Position numbers and translations under genes: made by a program. A stretch of DNA of 64,000 bases from Tardiphaga sp. 709. Lineage in GTDB: Bacteria > Pseudomonadota > Alphaproteobacteria > Rhizobiales > Xanthobacteraceae. How positions within the stretch are numbered: position 1 is the first letter of the stretch; each line of letters opens with the position of its first letter. The DNA is taken from the NCBI RefSeq assembly GCF_032401055.1, contig NZ_CP135529.1, positions 1,860,001-1,924,000 on the forward strand, read 5' to 3'. A model generated the notes under the pieces. It was given only the letters and a program-made list of their open reading frames with translations. It made no database searches and had not been told where the DNA came from. This document shows positions 9,321-18,472 of this stretch, one piece after another.

Positions 9321-10346
9321 ATGAATCTCGCCGAACTGAACAAAATCGCCCGCGCCATGACCGCGCCGGGCAAGGGCTTGCTTGCCGCAGATGAATCGTC
9401 AGGCACGATCAAGAAGCGCTTCGATGCGATCAGCGTCGAGTCGACCGAGGACAACCGCCGCGATTATCGTGAAATGCTGTTTCGCTCGCGCGAGGCGATG
9501 AGCAGCTACATTTCCGGCGTGATCCTCTACGACGAGACCATCTGGCAAAACGCCAAGGATGGCACGCCGCTGGTGCGGCTGATCGAGGAAGCCGGCGCCA
9601 TTCCCGGCATCAAGGTCGATGAGGGCACGCAGGCACTGCCGAACTGTCCCGGTGAGCTGGTCACAGCAGGCCTCGACAAGCTCGCCGAGCGTCTTGCCAA
9701 ATATTACGCACGCGGCGCGCGCTTCGCGAAGTGGCGCGCGGTGATCGATATCGGTGCCGGCATTCCCTCGATGACCGCAATCTCCGTCAACGCGCATGCG
9801 CTCGCCCGCTATGCCGCGCTATGCCAGGCCGCACAGATCGTCCCAATCGTCGAGCCCGAAGTGCTGATGGATGGCGATCACGACATCGACCGCTGTGTCG
9901 AAGTCACGCAGCGCGTACTCAACAAGACGTTCCAGGAATTGCGGGTCCAGCGGGTCGCGCTGGAAGGCATGATCCTGAAGCCGAACATGGCCGTCTCGGG
10001 CAAGAAGTCGAAGACGCAGGCTGTTGTGGCTGAAGTGGCCGAGAAGACCGTGCGCATGCTGAAGAACTGCGTGCCCGCATCCGTGCCCGGCATCGCATTC
10101 CTCTCCGGCGGCCAATCCGACGAAGATGCAACTGCGCATCTCGATGCCATGAACAGGATCGATGGCCTGCCCTGGCCACTGACATTCTCCTATGGCCGCG
10201 CGCTTCAGGCAGCGCCGCAAAAGGCGTGGTCCGGCAAAGCCAACAATGTGCCCGCAGGTCAGCAGGCCTTCACCCATCGTGCACACATGAATTCACTCGC
10301 CAGCAAGGGCGAGTGGACGACTGATCAAGAACAGAAGGCGCTATAA
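9321..10346 (+). CDS. Fructose-bisphosphate aldolase, class I
   Basis: A Schiff-base aldolase of about 341 residues, mechanistically unrelated to the class II enzyme encoded just upstream. N-terminal GKGLLAADESSGTIKKRF and the Schiff-base lysine motif MILKPNMAVSGKKSK are clear, followed by PGIAFLSGGQSDEDATAHL and WPLTFSYGRALQ. The start at 9321 is preferred over the ATG at 9315 because AGGA at 9310-9313 is one base from the earlier codon but seven bases from the later one. The ThiE-like gene starts two bases after its stop. Confidence 0.93.
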   Translation: MNLAELNKIARAMTAPGKGLLAADESSGTIKKRFDAISVESTEDNRRDYREMLFRSREAMSSYISGVILYDETIWQNAKDGTPLVRLIEEAGAIPGIKVDEGTQALPNCPGELVTAGLDKLAERLAKYYARGARFAKWRAVIDIGAGIPSMTAISVNAHALARYAALCQAAQIVPIVEPEVLMDGDHDIDRCVEVTQRVLNKTFQELRVQRVALEGMILKPNMAVSGKKSKTQAVVAEVAEKTVRMLKNCVPASVPGIAFLSGGQSDEDATAHLDAMNRIDGLPWPLTFSYGRALQAAPQKAWSGKANNVPAGQQAFTHRAHMNSLASKGEWTTDQEQKAL

Positions 10347-10348
10347 TC

Positions 10349-11032
10349 TTGGCTTCCAAACCCGTCCCGCCACCGCCGATGCCGCGCCTCTATCTCGCGA
10401 CGCCCATCGTCGAGGATCCGTCAGTGCTGGCGGCGAACCTGCCTGCTCTTCTTGAGAGAGCAGATGTCGCTGCCGTCCTGGTGCGACTGGCGACGACCGA
10501 CCAGCGCACCATGATCACGCGTATCAAGGCGCTGGCGCCTGTCATCCAGACCAGCGGCGCCGCGATGCTGGTCGAAGGCAATGTCGAGCTCGTCGCACGC
10601 GGCGGCGCCGATGGCGCGCATCTGCCCGGTCTTGCTCCGTTGCAGGATGCACTGCCCTCACTGAAGCCCGATCGCATTGCAGGCTGCGGCGGACTGTCGA
10701 CACGCCATAACGCGATGGCTGCAGGCGAAGCCGGTGCCGACTACGTGTTGTTCGGCGAACCCGACCCCAAGGGCCAGCGCCCATCGACCGAAGCGATCAC
10801 TGAACGCCTGCAGTGGTGGGCCGAATTGTTCGAACCGCCTTGCGTGGGCTTCGCCGCTACGCTCGATGAGGCCAGGGAATTCGCAGCTGCCGGCGCTGAC
10901 TTCGTGCTGGTCGGCGACATCATCTGGAACGACACGCGCGGTGCTGCTCCAGCCTTGATGGACGCAGAGAAGGCAATCCAGCAGGGATACGCGACGCTCG
11001 TCTCAGGGCAGTCCAAGGTCGAACAGGAATAA
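10349..11032 (+). CDS. Thiamine-phosphate synthase-like TIM-barrel protein
   Basis: A 227-residue protein of the ThiE/TenI superfamily (PLYLATP-like first strand, GADGAHLPG, ADYVLFGEPDPKGQRPSTEA, FAAAGADFVLVGDIIW). ThiE joins hydroxymethylpyrimidine diphosphate and thiazole phosphate; here several positions differ from true ThiE (for example the VHLGQ-type motif reads AHLPG), so a diverged function is possible. The frame starts at a TTG (10349) two bases after the class I aldolase stop; an ATG at 10379 is an alternative. No other thiamine genes are nearby, so the operon context does not support a thiamine role. Confidence 0.7.
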   Translation: MASKPVPPPPMPRLYLATPIVEDPSVLAANLPALLERADVAAVLVRLATTDQRTMITRIKALAPVIQTSGAAMLVEGNVELVARGGADGAHLPGLAPLQDALPSLKPDRIAGCGGLSTRHNAMAAGEAGADYVLFGEPDPKGQRPSTEAITERLQWWAELFEPPCVGFAATLDEAREFAAAGADFVLVGDIIWNDTRGAAPALMDAEKAIQQGYATLVSGQSKVEQE

Positions 11033-11039
11033 CGCCGGA

Positions 11040-12110
11040 ATGAAAATTCTGCGTTCCCTCACTGTACTTGCCGGCTGCCTGACCTGGGCAGCCAGCGCGA
11101 CCGCGCAGATTTCGCTGACACCGCCGGGGGTGCAGACGCCGCCACCGGCTGCAAGCAAGGCAGCGCCAAAAAAGGCGCCGGCACCAGCGAAAGCGCCGAC
11201 AGCAGCGAAGAAAGCTCCTACGCCGTCTGCTGAAAAGCCCGCGCAGCCTGCAGAAGCTGCACCAACCGACCCCAATGCCGATCTGGTCTATGGCGCCTAC
11301 CAACGCGGTCAGTACAAAACCGCTTTCGACCTCGCCAGCAAGCGCGCGCAGGAGAACAACGACCCGAAGGCGATGACCATGCTCGGCGAACTCTATGCCA
11401 ATGCATTGGGCGTCAAACGCGACTATGCGAAAGCTGCTGAATGGTATCAGCGCGCGTCGGAGCGCGGCGACCGCGAGGCCATGTTCGCACTGGCGATGCT
11501 GCGACTGTCGGATCGCGGCAATGTCGGCAAACGCGATGAGGCCGTGAAGCTACTGGCGTCCTCCGCCAAACTCGGCAATCCGAAGGCCGCCTATAATCTG
11601 GCGTTGCTCTATCTCGACGGGCAGACGCTGCCGCAGGACGTCAAGCGCTCGGCCGAACTGCTCCGCGTTGCCGCCGATGCCGGTAACCCCGAAGCGCAAT
11701 ACGCGCTGGCGACGTTCTACAAGGAAGGCACCGGCGTCGAGAAAAGCATCGACAAGGCGGTCCGCCTGCTCCAGGCAGCGTCGCTGGCCGACAATGTCGA
11801 CGCCGAGGTCGAATATGCCATTGCGCTCTATAACGGCACGGGAACCCCCAAGAACGAGGCTGCGGCCATCGCCCTGCTCCGCAAAGCCTCCAAACAGAAC
11901 AGCCCGATCGCCCAGAATCGCCTCGCCCGGGTGCTGGCGCTCCGCACCAATACAGACGACCGGCTGGAAGGTCTGAAATGGCACATCGTCGCCAAAACCG
12001 CCGGAAAGGGCGACCTGATGCTCGACGAGCTTCTGGCCCAGGCCACCCCCGAGGAAAAGACCAAGGCCCAGGAAGCCGCCAAGAAGTGGCTGGGCACGAC
12101 CCAGAAATGA
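11040..12110 (+). CDS. Exported Sel1-repeat (TPR-like) protein
   Basis: A 356-residue protein with an N-terminal signal peptide (MKILRSLTVLAGCLTWAASA, likely cleaved at the following TAQ), a low-complexity Ala/Pro/Lys linker at about 30-80, and then six or so Sel1-like repeats: AMTMLGELYANALGVKRDYA, REAMFALAMLRLSDRGN, PKAAYNLALLYLDGQTLPQD, PEAQYALATFYKEGTGVEKS, and similar. Sel1 arrays mediate protein-protein contacts in the periplasm or envelope. It begins seven bases after the ThiE-like gene and is probably in the same transcript. Confidence 0.85.
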   Translation: MKILRSLTVLAGCLTWAASATAQISLTPPGVQTPPPAASKAAPKKAPAPAKAPTAAKKAPTPSAEKPAQPAEAAPTDPNADLVYGAYQRGQYKTAFDLASKRAQENNDPKAMTMLGELYANALGVKRDYAKAAEWYQRASERGDREAMFALAMLRLSDRGNVGKRDEAVKLLASSAKLGNPKAAYNLALLYLDGQTLPQDVKRSAELLRVAADAGNPEAQYALATFYKEGTGVEKSIDKAVRLLQAASLADNVDAEVEYAIALYNGTGTPKNEAAAIALLRKASKQNSPIAQNRLARVLALRTNTDDRLEGLKWHIVAKTAGKGDLMLDELLAQATPEEKTKAQEAAKKWLGTTQK

Positions 12111-12212
12111 CCCCTCTAGCGATCTTGCCTTGACGAGATGCCGCCCGCAGGGCACCCATCGCCTCAGCAACCCCCAATCAGACCTGCCGTCAGGTCGTCG
12201 TGAAACGAACGC

Positions 12213-13004
12213 ATGATCAATTCAGCCCTTATGAACGTGATGGTGAAAGCCGCGCGCCGCGCCGGCCGCAGCCTGAAACGCGACCTCGGCGAGATCGAGA
12301 ACCTGCAAGTCTCGATGAAGGGCCCTGCCAATTTCGTCAGCCTCGCCGACAAGCGGGCCGAGGAGATGCTCTATACGGACCTCAACAAGGCCCGCCCGGG
12401 CTATGGCTTCCTCGGCGAAGAAGGCGGCAACCGCGAGGGTACTGACAAGAGCCATACCTGGATCGTCGATCCGCTCGATGGCACCACCAACTTCCTGCAC
12501 GGCATCCCGCAATTCGCAGTCTCGATCGGTCTGGCGCGCGAAGGTCAGGTGATTGCCGGCCTGATCTACAATCCGGCCAATGACGAACTCTATATGGCCG
12601 AGAAGGGCTCGGGCGCGTTCCTCAACGACACCCGCCTGCGCGTCGCCGGCCGCAAGCAGCTCAACGAATGCGTCATCGCCTGCGGCCTGCCGCATATCGG
12701 CCGCGGCGACTTCGAATTGTCACGCAACGAAATGGCCGCGTTGCAGCCGAAGGTCGCCGGCCTGCGCCGCTTCGGCGCGGCCTCGCTCGATCTGGCCTTC
12801 GTCGCAGCCGGTCGCCTCGATGGCTATTGGGAGCGCAACTTGCAGCCTTGGGATATCGCTGCCGGCCTGATCCTAATCAAGGAAGCCGGCGGTACTGTTG
12901 GCGATATCAATGGCGGTGATGTGCTGACGACCGGCAACGTCGTTGCCGGCAACGAGTTCGTCCACGGCGCTCTGACGAAGATCCTGCGGCCGCTGACGAA
13001 GTAA
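12213..13004 (+). CDS. suhB: Inositol-1-monophosphatase family protein
   Basis: A 263-residue Mg-dependent, Li-sensitive phosphatase. The metal site motifs are EEMLYTDL and GFLGEEGG, then WIVDPLDGTTNFLHGIPQFA (motif DPxDGTTNF), and WERNLQPWDIAAGLILIKEA near the end (motif WDxAAG). The family dephosphorylates myo-inositol phosphates; in E. coli SuhB also modulates rRNA transcription through NusA. The monocistronic gene ends just before a bidirectional terminator facing the RND pump operon. Confidence 0.92.
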   Translation: MINSALMNVMVKAARRAGRSLKRDLGEIENLQVSMKGPANFVSLADKRAEEMLYTDLNKARPGYGFLGEEGGNREGTDKSHTWIVDPLDGTTNFLHGIPQFAVSIGLAREGQVIAGLIYNPANDELYMAEKGSGAFLNDTRLRVAGRKQLNECVIACGLPHIGRGDFELSRNEMAALQPKVAGLRRFGAASLDLAFVAAGRLDGYWERNLQPWDIAAGLILIKEAGGTVGDINGGDVLTTGNVVAGNEFVHGALTKILRPLTK

Positions 13005-13021
13005 GATTGATCGCTCGAATA

Positions 13022-13063
13022 GAAAAAGCCCGGATGGCGTTGCGCCATCCGGGCTTTTTGTTT
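13022..13063. terminator. Bidirectional terminator between suhB and RND pump
   Basis: AAAAAGCCCGGATGGCG and its complement CGCCATCCGGGCTTTTT flank a very short loop. The symmetrical A-run/T-run makes it a terminator in both directions for two convergent genes. Confidence 0.92.
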
Positions 13064-13070
13064 GATTGCC

Positions 13071-16000
13071 TTAGCTGTGCGACACGGACGGCGATGCGGT
13101 CGGCTCGTCCTGCTTTGCTTCTTCCGTCTTCGGCGCCTTGTCCGGCGAGAACAGCCGCTGCACCGACACGAAGAACACCGGCACCATCAGCAGCGCCAGG
13201 ATCACCACCGCGATCATGCCGCCGGTCACCGACGTACCAAGCGCCTGCTGGCTGGCACCGCCGGCGCCCGATGCAACGACCATTGGCAACACGCCGCAGA
13301 TAAAAGCGAGACCGGTCATCACAATCGGGCGGAAGCGCAGGAAGCAGGCTTCCATCGTGGCATCCACCAGCGACTTGCCCTGAGCGCGCAGGTCCTTGGC
13401 GAATTCGATAATCAGAATCGCGTTCTTGGCCGCCAGACCGATGATCGTAATCAGACCCACCGTGAAATACACGTCGTTCGGCAGGCCGCGCAAATTCGCC
13501 GCCAGCACGGCGCCAACGATGCCGAGCGGCACGGTCATCAGCACGGCCACCGGGATCGTCCAGCTCTCATAAAGCGCTGCGAGCACCAGGAACACCACCA
13601 GCGCCGACAGCGCGAGCAGGAACGGCGCCTGCGAGCCCGATAGCTTCTCCTGCAGCGACTGGCCGGTCCACTCGAAGCCGAAACCGCGCGGCAACAGGCC
13701 CGACAGACGCTCCATCTCCTTGATGGCGTCGCCGGACGTGAAGCCGGGCCGTGCTTCGCCGGAAATTCGCACCGCTGGATAGAAGTTGAAGCCGGCGATC
13801 TGGGTCGGACCCTTTGCCCATTCCACCGTGGCAAAGGACGAGAATGGCACCAGTTGTCCTCGACTATTCTTGACATTGTAGTTCAGGATGTCAGCCGCGT
13901 TCATCCGGTTGGCGGCCTCGGACTGCACCACGACGCGCTGCATACGGCCGCGGTTCGGGAAGTCGTTGATGTAGTTCGAGCCGAGATTGGTCGAGATCGT
14001 GCTGTTGATGTCCTCGAAGGTGACGCCGAAGGCGCCGGCCTTTTCACGGTCGATCATCAGATTGACCAATGGCGCCGGTGGCAGACCTTCGACGAACACC
14101 TTCTGCAGCACCGGGCTGGCATTGGCGTCCGCAATCAGCTTGTCGGACGCGGCATTAAGGGCAACAAAACCCTTCTGGCCACGATCCTGCAGGCGGAAGC
14201 TGAAGCCTGATGAGTTGCCGAGGTTATCGATCGGCGGCGGCTGCAAAGCGGAGATCTTGGCGTCGCGGATCGACGACAATTCCCGATTGATATCGTTGAC
14301 AAGCGCCGCGGCGGAATCGCCGGGCAGGCGTTCAGCCCAGTCCTTCAGGGTGATAAAGGCCTGCGCGGTGTTCATGCCCTGCCCGAGGAAGCTGAAGCCG
14401 GTGAGGAACACGACGCTCTCGATGCCGGAACGCTTCTTCAGATATTCCTCGACCTTTTCGATGGCACTTTCAGTGCGGGCGAACGACGAGTCCGACGGCG
14501 TCTGCACGTCAGTGGTGATGAAGCCCTGATCGTCGATCGGCAGAAAGCCGCCGGGCATCCGCATGAAGCCCCAGGTCAGTCCCACCAGCAGCGCGACATA
14601 GACTATCAGCAAGCGTCCGGTGCGCTGGATCGACCACCCCACTGTCCTTGAATAGCCGTCGCGGGTGGCGTCGAGCTTGCGATTGAACCAGCCGAACACG
14701 CCCTTCTTGGCATGGCCGTGTCCTTCCTTGATCGGCTTCAGGAAGGTTGCGCAAAGCGCCGGCGTCAGCGACAGCGCCAGCAGTGCGGAGAACGCGATCG
14801 AAGCGACCATGGTGACCGAGAACTGGCGGTAGATGATGCCCACCGAGCCGGGGAAGAACGCCATCGGCACGAACACGCCGATCATCACCAGCGTGACGCC
14901 GATGATGGCGCCGGAGATCTGGCCCATCGCCTTCTTGGTGGCTTCCTTCGGCGGAAGCCCTTCCTCGCTCATGATACGCTCGACGTTCTCGACCACGACG
15001 ATGGCATCGTCGACGAGGATGCCGACGGCCAGCACCATGCCGAACATGGTCAGCATGTTGATCGAATAGCCGGCCAACAACAGCATCGTGCAGGTACCGA
15101 GCAGCGCGATGGGCACGACGATGGTCGGGATCAGCGTGTAGCGGAAATTCTGCAGGAAGATGAACATCACGATGAAGACGAGAACAACCGCCTCGATCAG
15201 CGTCATCACCACCTTCATGATCGATGCTTTGACCACCGGCGTGACGTTGTACGGAATGTCGTAAGCGATGTTAGCAGGGAAGAAGTTCGACAGCTCCTTC
15301 ATCTTGGTTTCGATGGCGGACGCCGTCGCCAGCGCGTTGCCCTTCGGGGACATCAACACCGACAGGCCGGCCGTCGGCTGGCCGTTCAGGCGTGTGGTGA
15401 ACTGGTAGCTGAGGCCGCCGATCTCGATACGGGCGACGTCGCGCAGCCGCACGGTCGAGCCGTCGGAATTGGCGCGTAGCACGATGGCGCCGAATTCTTC
15501 CGGCGTTGAGAGCTGGCCCTTCACGAGCACAAGCGACGACGTCTTGGTGGTAGCTGTCGACGGCTCGGCGCCGACGCTGCCCGAGGCAACCTGGGCGTTC
15601 TGTGCGGTGATGGCCTTGTTCACGTCGTCGGAGGTCAGATTGTAGCCAACGAGTTTGGCGGGATCGACCCAGACGCGCAGCGAGCGCTCGGTGGAATACA
15701 ACGAGGCACGGCCGACGCCGGGGATACGACGAATTTCGCCAAGGATGTTGCGGATCATGAAGTCGCCGAGGCCGACTTCATCCAGGCTGTTATCGGTGGA
15801 GCGCAACGTGATGATGTTCAGCACCGCGGCAGAGGCTTCCTCGACCAGGATGCCCTGCTGAATCACGGCACGCGGCAGACGCGCTTCCACGCGCTTCAGG
15901 CGGTTCTGCACTTCGACTGACGCCTGGCTAGTATCGGTGCCGGGCTGGAAGTTCGCGATGATTTCGACGGCACCCAGCGAGTCGCTGGTCGATTCGAAGT

Positions 16001-16229
16001 TCAGGATGCCCGCAGCGCCGTTGAGCTCCTCTTCAATCAGCCGCGTCACGCTGTTGTAGAGATTCTCCGGCGACGCACCGGGATAACTGGTCGAGATCGA
16101 AATCGATGGCGGCGCGATGATCGGATACTGCGCAATCGGCAGCTGCGGAATCGCGATGGCGCCGAAAAGACAAATGAAAAGCGCGACGACCCAGGCAAAA
16201 ATCGGCCTGTCGATGAAAAAACTAGCCAT
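13071..16229 (-). CDS. RND multidrug efflux permease (HAE1 family)
   Basis: A 1052-residue inner-membrane proton antiporter of the AcrB/MexB type. It starts MASFFIDRPIFAWVVALFIC (TM1), has two large periplasmic loops, and carries the TM4 proton-relay pair in GILVDDAIVVVENVERIM. Twelve hydrophobic segments are arranged in the usual two repeats. The adaptor gene lies upstream with ten bases between them, forming a two-gene operon. No outer-membrane channel gene is present, so the pump probably uses a shared TolC-like protein encoded elsewhere. Substrates cannot be predicted. Confidence 0.95.
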   Translation of the reverse strand: MASFFIDRPIFAWVVALFICLFGAIAIPQLPIAQYPIIAPPSISISTSYPGASPENLYNSVTRLIEEELNGAAGILNFESTSDSLGAVEIIANFQPGTDTSQASVEVQNRLKRVEARLPRAVIQQGILVEEASAAVLNIITLRSTDNSLDEVGLGDFMIRNILGEIRRIPGVGRASLYSTERSLRVWVDPAKLVGYNLTSDDVNKAITAQNAQVASGSVGAEPSTATTKTSSLVLVKGQLSTPEEFGAIVLRANSDGSTVRLRDVARIEIGGLSYQFTTRLNGQPTAGLSVLMSPKGNALATASAIETKMKELSNFFPANIAYDIPYNVTPVVKASIMKVVMTLIEAVVLVFIVMFIFLQNFRYTLIPTIVVPIALLGTCTMLLLAGYSINMLTMFGMVLAVGILVDDAIVVVENVERIMSEEGLPPKEATKKAMGQISGAIIGVTLVMIGVFVPMAFFPGSVGIIYRQFSVTMVASIAFSALLALSLTPALCATFLKPIKEGHGHAKKGVFGWFNRKLDATRDGYSRTVGWSIQRTGRLLIVYVALLVGLTWGFMRMPGGFLPIDDQGFITTDVQTPSDSSFARTESAIEKVEEYLKKRSGIESVVFLTGFSFLGQGMNTAQAFITLKDWAERLPGDSAAALVNDINRELSSIRDAKISALQPPPIDNLGNSSGFSFRLQDRGQKGFVALNAASDKLIADANASPVLQKVFVEGLPPAPLVNLMIDREKAGAFGVTFEDINSTISTNLGSNYINDFPNRGRMQRVVVQSEAANRMNAADILNYNVKNSRGQLVPFSSFATVEWAKGPTQIAGFNFYPAVRISGEARPGFTSGDAIKEMERLSGLLPRGFGFEWTGQSLQEKLSGSQAPFLLALSALVVFLVLAALYESWTIPVAVLMTVPLGIVGAVLAANLRGLPNDVYFTVGLITIIGLAAKNAILIIEFAKDLRAQGKSLVDATMEACFLRFRPIVMTGLAFICGVLPMVVASGAGGASQQALGTSVTGGMIAVVILALLMVPVFFVSVQRLFSPDKAPKTEEAKQDEPTASPSVSHS

Positions 16230-16239
16230 GTCGATTTAC

Positions 16240-17454
16240 TCAGGGACGCGCTTGAGTGGTTTTCTGCCCCTCGGGCGGAACGCCCGCAGTGGCATTCGCA
16301 TCAGTCCAGGCGGTCGCCTTGACCTTGTCGCCTGCAGCGAATTTCTGGAAGCCCTCGACCACGACGCGCTCGCCGCCCTTCAGGCCTTCAGTCACGAACC
16401 ACTGACCGTCCTGCACGGCACCCGTTCGTACCATCTGGACCGCAACATGACCGTCATCCTTGACGACGAACACTTCGGCGCCCCCGCCACCATTGCGCTG
16501 AACGGCCTGCTGCGGAACCGCGATGGCGTCGGTGTCGATGCCCTGCTCGATCTGCACACGGACATACATGCCCGGTAACAGCTCACGCTTCGGGTTCGGA
16601 AATTCGCCGCGCAGCGTTACCTGACCCGTGAAGGTGTCGACCTTGGCTTCGGAGAACAGCAGCTTGCCCGGCAGCGAATAGAGCGTGCCGTCGTCAAGCA
16701 TCAATCTCACCTTGGCCGCGCCAGGCGCGATCCGTTCGAGATCGCCGGTCTCGAAAGAGCGGCGCAAGTTATTCAGTTCGGACACCGACTGCGTGAAATC
16801 GGCATAGATCGGATCGAGCTGCTGAATGGTGGCGAGATTCGTATTGTCGTTCTGCGCAAGCAGCGCACCTTCGGTCACCAGAGCGGCTCCGACAATGCCG
16901 TCGATCGGCGCGCGGATGGTTGCATAGTCCAGATTGAGGCGCGCACGCGCGACGTCGGCTTTCTTGGATGCAATCTCGGCTTCAGCCTGACGCTGCGCAC
17001 CGACTGCCTTCTCGGCTTCCGCTTCGGAGACTGCTTTCTGCAGTGCAAGACCCGACACGCGCTTGGCCTGCATCGACGCGAGGTCATAGGCAGCTTCCGC
17101 CTTGTGAAGCGACGCCTTTGCGGACTGCAGTTCCACCTCGAACGGCTTCGGATCGATGCGATACAGCGTGTCACCCGCCTTCACCTCGGTGCCCTGATGA
17201 AACGCGCGCTCGATGATAATGCCCGACACACGCGAGCGCACATCGGCAACGCGCGTCGGCGCGATACGTCCGGGCAATTCGCGAACCAGCGCACGTCGCT
17301 GTTGCGTGACTGAAATAATGCTGACTTCAGGCTCGCTCACCTGCGGCGGCGCTGACGCCACCGCGTCCTTGGGTTCGTTGCATCCTGCGAGCACGGGCGC
17401 GAGTCCCGCCAGCAGAAGCGCGAAGCCTGCAGAGCGTGCGTTCAACATCGTCAT
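16240..17454 (-). CDS. RND efflux periplasmic adaptor subunit
   Basis: A 404-residue membrane-fusion protein. The N-terminus ends in a lipobox-like LAPVLAGC, suggesting a lipoprotein anchored to the inner membrane. It has a biotinyl-lipoyl half-motif (VRSRVSGIIIERAFHQGTEV), a long alpha-hairpin (about 110-180) and the second lipoyl half (YATIRAPIDGIVGAALVTEG), then beta-barrel strands and a C-terminal membrane-proximal domain. It bridges the permease and the outer-membrane channel. It is the first gene of the pump operon; no regulator is adjacent. Confidence 0.93.
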   Translation of the reverse strand: MTMLNARSAGFALLLAGLAPVLAGCNEPKDAVASAPPQVSEPEVSIISVTQQRRALVRELPGRIAPTRVADVRSRVSGIIIERAFHQGTEVKAGDTLYRIDPKPFEVELQSAKASLHKAEAAYDLASMQAKRVSGLALQKAVSEAEAEKAVGAQRQAEAEIASKKADVARARLNLDYATIRAPIDGIVGAALVTEGALLAQNDNTNLATIQQLDPIYADFTQSVSELNNLRRSFETGDLERIAPGAAKVRLMLDDGTLYSLPGKLLFSEAKVDTFTGQVTLRGEFPNPKRELLPGMYVRVQIEQGIDTDAIAVPQQAVQRNGGGGAEVFVVKDDGHVAVQMVRTGAVQDGQWFVTEGLKGGERVVVEGFQKFAAGDKVKATAWTDANATAGVPPEGQKTTQARP

Positions 17455-17694
17455 TTACTTTGATATCCCAAGTTGCGAATTCGAACATGCATCAACGGAT
17501 ACGCCGGACCTCTGTGGTCTTCATGCGCGTAGCCGGATTTATCGAACTTCTTTGATAGCTTAGAATAAAAACCGCGGTGCTGCGGCGCAATACATATCGA
17601 GGCGGCGCATTGCCACACGGTCTATCGTATTGAACTCACAAAGGCTTTCGAGGCTCACGCGAACGTGAATCGGATGGAACCGGCACACATTTAG

Positions 17695-18110
17695 TTAACG
17701 GCAGCCATTCGATAGTGGCTCACGCCCCCATTCGCTTTCATCCGCATAGACAAACAAGCCTGCGGTCGCAGAAAGAACCAGCGCCAGGGCCGCATCCATA
17801 TGCGGTGTTGCGTCCATGGACCGGACGCAGGATGCGTTCGATCTCGTCGCGATGGCGATCGAAGTTGTCGGGCCAGTCATTCGCTATACGTGCGTAGTGC
17901 GTGCCGCTCCAGCGGCACTCCTTCTCCACAGAGAAGATATTTGCATATTGCCGGATGAGATGATGGCTGGGCATCACGTCGCCGGTGAAGACCTGCACGA
18001 AGAAGCGGCCGTGCGGCGCCAGCCATAACCGCACGCGTGCCATCAACTCGCGCCGGTTCATCATATGCTCGAACATCTCGATCAGTGTCGGGAAGAGCCA
18101 TTGCCAGATT
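17695..18110 (-). pseudogene. Remnant of a cyclopropane-fatty-acid-synthase-like methyltransferase
   Basis: Translating the minus strand gives blocks typical of the C-terminal half of CFA-synthase-like SAM methyltransferases: EMFEHMMNRRELMARVRLWL, then VMPSHHLIRQYANIFSVE, ECRWSGTHYARIANDWPDNF and DRHRDEIERILRP. About 25 residues normally found between FFVQV and FTGDVMPS are missing near 17989. Near 17800-17815 the frame shifts, and the C-terminal block LSATAGLFVYADESEWGREP continues in another frame to a stop at 17695. The SAM-binding N-terminal half is absent. In intact form this family methylenates or methylates lipid acyl chains. It is a clear relic with at least three lesions. Confidence 0.8.
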
Positions 18111-18126
18111 TCAGCGCTGCCCCCGA

Positions 18127-18294
18127 AACCGGCCATAGCACACTGCATGCGCCGACAACGCCGAGCGAGAAGGTCCAGATCGTATCGGCCAAGCCGGAGT
18201 TGCCGGAGCGCTGCTGCGCCACCCAGGCACGTGACATCAGAACCGAGAGCGAGACCGCAATTGTCACCAGCGCTTGCAAGTATAGAAGCGCCAT
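18127..18294 (-). pseudogene. N-terminal fragment of a DUF1295 (steroid-reductase-like) membrane protein
   Basis: The first 56 codons read MALLYLQALVTIAVSLSVLM followed by AWVAQQRSGNSGLADTIWTF and SLGVVGACSVLWPV, which match the beginning of DUF1295 integral membrane proteins. Sequence then departs and, within 40 bases, becomes the methyltransferase remnant in another frame. About 200 residues are missing. In related bacteria I recall DUF1295 and CFA-like genes being neighbours in one operon, so a deletion joining the two is the simplest explanation (inference). Confidence 0.7.
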
Positions 18295-18472
18295 GCAGAG
18301 CCCGTAAACGGCTCAACAAAAAGGTTTTTTCTAAATACGCGGCAGATCGAGCCGGGTTTCAACTGGAAGTTCCCGGTGACATCGCTGATTCCGGCGGTAT
18401 CCGATCTTTTTTTGTCGCGGGGCTGTGCCATATTGCGCGTCGAACCTTTCCTCGCATGCAGATGATCAGCAC

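Noticed and set aside
3174-10346. Calvin-cycle (cbb) operon
   Set aside because: tkt, gap, pgk and fba fit, but no RuBisCO, phosphoribulokinase or CbbR gene is in the window, so only central carbon metabolism is claimed.
17877-18319. Intact 193-codon gene on the minus strand
   Set aside because: Only its middle part resembles a methyltransferase; the N-terminus overlaps the DUF1295 fragment in another frame and the C-terminus runs out of frame, so it is a relic.
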